This document shows, one piece after another, positions 5,325 to 7,245 of a stretch of 7,245 nt of DNA. Position numbers and translations under genes: made by a program. The notes beneath the pieces are model-generated. The model saw only the letters and a program-made list of their open reading frames with translations. It did not search any database and was not told where the DNA came from. Each line of letters opens with the position of its first letter. Positions within the stretch are counted from its first letter, which is position 1. Source of the DNA: JAYWAM01 sp043782425 (GTDB lineage Bacteria > Pseudomonadota > Gammaproteobacteria > Burkholderiales > Usitatibacteraceae); contig JAYWAM010000045.1 in the NCBI GenBank assembly GCA_043782425.1, positions 1 to 7,245 of the forward strand. Reading direction: 5' to 3'.

Positions 5325-6822
5325 AACGCTTAGGCACGCGCTTCACGCCCGCAGGCGCAGCTTCGGCGCTAGCCTTCTGTGGATCGCCAAACGCCTGCTC
5401 CAGTTCGGGCTCAAATTCCGGGCCGTAGGGACCCATCAGGGTGGATAGCACCAGCTTCTCAAATTCATCGCCGAAGCGGCTGATGATATTGTCCGGATCG
5501 GGCACCAGTCCGGCATCGGTAATCAAACCAAATTGCACCTTGCCGTTATACGATAAGATCGAAACCCCCATAGCCATGCCGCCCGACTGCGGCACCCAGA
5601 AATCGAGTTCGACGATTTCCTTGCCGGCAAAATAGATAGGGTGTGACGGTCCGGGAACATTGGTCATCACCGCAGTGGCGTTGCGCCCGATGAGATTGCC
5701 GACCTGATCTTGAAGAATTTTTGGTCCCAGGCCAATGGCGCTGAGTAACACGAAAGCCACAACCGGCTGATAAGATCCCTTCAGCGCCAGCATGCGTTCC
5801 CTGACCAACCTGAGACGCTCCAGGGGATCGGCCTCGCCGACGGGAAGCTCGACAAATACCAGCCCAAACTGGTTGCCAAGATTGGTGGCCTTCTGTACCG
5901 GGCGCAAATTTACCGGCACAACTGCGCGCAACTCCACGCCATCGGTGGCATCACCCTTGGCGGCCAGATAGTCGCGCAGCGCGCCTGCGGCGGTGGTAAG
6001 CAGCACGTCATTGATCGAGGCGCCGAGTATTTTGCCGATGATCTTGACTTCCTCCAGCGGCAGCGGATCAGCCCACGCCACGCGCTTGGGCACGCCGAGC
6101 GTGCCTTTGAAGCGCGTGGGCGAATCGCTGGTCATGGTGGCGATTTTGCGCAGCTCTTCGGCCAGATCGATGCCTTTCATGGCAAGTTCACGCGCGGTGC
6201 CCGGATCGCGCGCGATCTCGATTCCCTGCTCGATCAGAGCGCGCGTCAGTTTCATCGCGCCTTTCCACGCGCCTGCCACTGGCTGCGTGACGGAAGCCCA
6301 GAAATCCATGTTTTGCTTGCGCGGGCGCTTGAGCGAAGCTTGTTGCAGCAACAGGCTTTCCTGCGCGCTTTTGCCGGTGAGCGACAGCATTACGCCGATC
6401 AGCGCAATGCCGTCTGCGTAACAGTGGTGGATGCGTTGTATCAGCGCGCTTCCGCCGCGATAGTTTTCCACCAGCGTGAATTCCCACAAAGGACGCGAGA
6501 AATCCAGGCCCTTGCTGGCAAGCGCGCTCACCAGGTCTTCCAGTTCTTTTTTCCCCGCCTTGCCTGGCAGCCGCACCTTGCGCAGATGATTCTTGATGTC
6601 AAAGTTGTCGTCAGTTTCCCACCACGCGCCGGTGGGGTCCTGAATGGCTTTTTGCTTGAAGCGCTGAAACGTCAGCCATTGGGCTTCGAGAATCTTGCGC
6701 ACCTGCGCCAGGCTGATTTTTTCGTTAAACATCAAGACGCCCACTATCATCATCAGATTGGTGGGGTGCTCCATGCGGAGCCAGGCCGTGTCTACTCCAG
6801 AAATGCGCTCGCGGTTTGCCAT
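5314..6822 (-). CDS. WS/DGAT-family wax ester synthase / diacylglycerol acyltransferase
   Basis: Likely transfers an acyl group from acyl-CoA to a fatty alcohol or diacylglycerol, forming wax esters or triacylglycerol for storage lipid at the inner face of the membrane. In the 502-residue product, SGVDTAWLRMEHPTNLMM (8-25) is the family N-terminus, PLWE (111-114) precedes the acyltransferase motif HHCYADG (132-138; His133 and Asp137 catalytic-type), and SINDVLL (269-275) carries the conserved Asn-Asp pair. The C-terminal domain includes VVPVNLRP, GNQFG (316-320), TNVPGP (387-392) and LITDAGLVPDPDNI. The tail is basic (VKRVPKRFRK). The length is slightly above the classic ~460 residues. AAGG lies 6 bases before the ATG. 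It converges on the PLP enzyme gene with an 11-base overlap of the two ends, and diverges from the ACBP gene. In vivo substrate is unproven, as some family members have little storage-lipid activity. Confidence 0.93.
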   Translation of the reverse strand: MANRERISGVDTAWLRMEHPTNLMMIVGVLMFNEKISLAQVRKILEAQWLTFQRFKQKAIQDPTGAWWETDDNFDIKNHLRKVRLPGKAGKKELEDLVSALASKGLDFSRPLWEFTLVENYRGGSALIQRIHHCYADGIALIGVMLSLTGKSAQESLLLQQASLKRPRKQNMDFWASVTQPVAGAWKGAMKLTRALIEQGIEIARDPGTARELAMKGIDLAEELRKIATMTSDSPTRFKGTLGVPKRVAWADPLPLEEVKIIGKILGASINDVLLTTAAGALRDYLAAKGDATDGVELRAVVPVNLRPVQKATNLGNQFGLVFVELPVGEADPLERLRLVRERMLALKGSYQPVVAFVLLSAIGLGPKILQDQVGNLIGRNATAVMTNVPGPSHPIYFAGKEIVELDFWVPQSGGMAMGVSILSYNGKVQFGLITDAGLVPDPDNIISRFGDEFEKLVLSTLMGPYGPEFEPELEQAFGDPQKASAEAAPAGVKRVPKRFRK

Positions 6823-6852
6823 GGAAAGCCTTGTTTTCTTGTTGTGCAGGGA

Positions 6853-6882
6853 TTTACGGCACAGTGCCTAATCCGCTAGAGT
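6853..6882 (+). promoter_or_regulatory. Possible promoter of the ACBP gene
   Basis: TTTACG (6853-6858) and TAGAGT (6877-6882) lie 18 bases apart in the 102-base gap between the divergent acyltransferase and ACBP genes. Transcription would start near 6889, leaving a leader of about 36 bases. Both hexamers match the consensus at 4 of 6 positions. Confidence 0.35.
6858..6868. promoter_or_regulatory. Small palindrome GGCACAGTGCC, possible operator
   Basis: A perfect 5+1+5 palindrome placed between the proposed -35 and -10 hexamers of the ACBP promoter, in the shared upstream region of both lipid genes. A repressor bound here could control one or both. It is short enough to occur by chance. Confidence 0.25.
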
Positions 6883-6914
6883 ACCTGTAACAACGACTTT
6901 CAATCAACCTTTTT

Positions 6915-6921
6915 GGAGGAG
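6915..6921 (+). promoter_or_regulatory. Strong ribosome binding site of the ACBP gene
   Basis: GGAGGAG is a near-ideal Shine-Dalgarno sequence, with GGAGG 5 bases before the ATG at 6925. This rules out the in-frame TTG at 6913, which would place the site inside the coding region. It predicts high translation. Confidence 0.85.
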
Positions 6922-6924
6922 TGT

Positions 6925-7185
6925 ATGGCAGATCTCAACAAGCAGTTCGAGGCGGCGTCCAAGCAAGTGACCCAAGCTAAAAAAGACCCCGGCAACGACC
7001 TGAAGCTCAAGCTTTATGCGCATTTCAAGCAGGCTACGGTGGGTGATGTCACGGGCGAGCGGCCAGGGTTCATGGACTTTGCCGGCGGCGCCAAATTTGA
7101 CGCCTGGAGCAAGCTCAAGGGCATGAGTGCAGATGATGCGAAAAAAGCCTACATCAAGCTGGTGGAAAGAGTGACGCGCGAATAG
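6925..7185 (+). CDS. Acyl-CoA-binding protein (ACBP family)
   Basis: Small cytosolic four-helix protein that binds long-chain acyl-CoA esters and shuttles them to enzymes. The 86-residue product is full-length for the family. It has the signature LYAHFKQATVGD (30-41), TGERPGFMDF (43-52), AKFDAWSKLKG (56-66) and DAKKAYIKLVE (71-81). Ligand-contact residues corresponding to bovine ACBP Tyr28, Lys32, Lys54 and Tyr73 are present as Tyr31, Lys35, Lys57 and Tyr76. Two aromatic positions differ conservatively, Phe34 for Tyr and Phe58 for Trp. Its divergent neighbour is an acyl-CoA-consuming WS/DGAT acyltransferase, suggesting it feeds or buffers the acyl-CoA pool for that enzyme. ACBP is common in eukaryotes and patchy in bacteria. 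A strong ribosome binding site suggests abundant product. Confidence 0.95.
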   Translation: MADLNKQFEAASKQVTQAKKDPGNDLKLKLYAHFKQATVGDVTGERPGFMDFAGGAKFDAWSKLKGMSADDAKKAYIKLVERVTRE

Positions 7186-7186
7186 C

Positions 7187-7215
7187 AAAAGCCCGCGAAA
7201 CTTGCGTCTCGCGGG
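7187..7215 (-). terminator. Inverted repeat resembling a minus-strand intrinsic terminator
   Basis: CCCGCGA (7192-7198) pairs with TCGCGGG (7209-7215) around a 10-base loop, starting 6 bases after the ACBP stop. Read on the minus strand the stem is followed by CTTTTG, the usual terminator layout, so it could end a convergent gene lying beyond the window. On the plus strand the stem is followed by ATAGTG with no T-run, so it would be a weak terminator for ACBP but may still stabilise its mRNA end. Confidence 0.45.
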
Positions 7216-7245
7216 ATAGTGCATCCTGCGGATAATTATTGGCGG

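Noticed and set aside
6313..6879. A 188-codon plus-strand frame opposite the start of the acyltransferase gene
   Set aside because: Antisense shadow of the WS/DGAT N-terminal half; it would also cross the divergent promoter region.
6904..7224. A 106-codon minus-strand frame opposite the ACBP gene
   Set aside because: ACBP has a perfect family signature and a strong ribosome binding site; the antisense frame has neither.

Overview
The window looks like ordinary chromosomal DNA of a Gram-negative bacterium, most likely a betaproteobacterium. The minus-strand run era-recO-pdxJ-acpS-nagZ is a familiar housekeeping order in that class. The GC-rich coding style, a REP-type palindrome, a wax-ester-synthase-family acyltransferase and a bacterial acyl-CoA-binding protein would fit a Nitrosomonadales/Gallionellaceae-like lineage, but that finer placement is only an inference.

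Layout. Positions 1-294 are non-coding and rich in hairpins and short repeats. From 4190 down to 295 the minus strand carries five tightly packed genes: era (ribosome-assembly GTPase), recO (recombination mediator), pdxJ (pyridoxine 5'-phosphate synthase), acpS (holo-ACP synthase) and nagZ (beta-N-acetylglucosaminidase of peptidoglycan recycling). Three junctions overlap or lie within 8 bases of each other and the fourth (pdxJ-acpS) is 12 bases, so they are probably one transcript. The genes that often precede era in this class (lepB, rnc) are absent. A perfect 23-base inverted repeat of REP doublet (REPIN) type lies there instead.

On the other side of the repeat, a plus-strand gene encodes a fold-type II PLP enzyme of the serine racemase / threo-3-hydroxyaspartate dehydratase type (4368-5324). 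Its end overlaps by 11 bases the end of a convergent minus-strand gene for a WS/DGAT acyltransferase (5314-6822). A 102-base divergent promoter region separates this from a small acyl-CoA-binding protein gene on the plus strand (6925-7185), followed by an inverted repeat that looks like a terminator for the opposite strand.

How they work together. The left block supplies unrelated core functions held together by operon history: ribosome maturation, DNA repair, cofactor B6, ACP activation and wall recycling. The right block holds a plausible small neutral-lipid module: an acyl-CoA carrier next to an acyltransferase that consumes acyl-CoA. No wholly new system is evident. The points most worth a second look are the WS/DGAT-ACBP pairing, the REPIN at the broken upstream end of the era operon, and several family-atypical residues.
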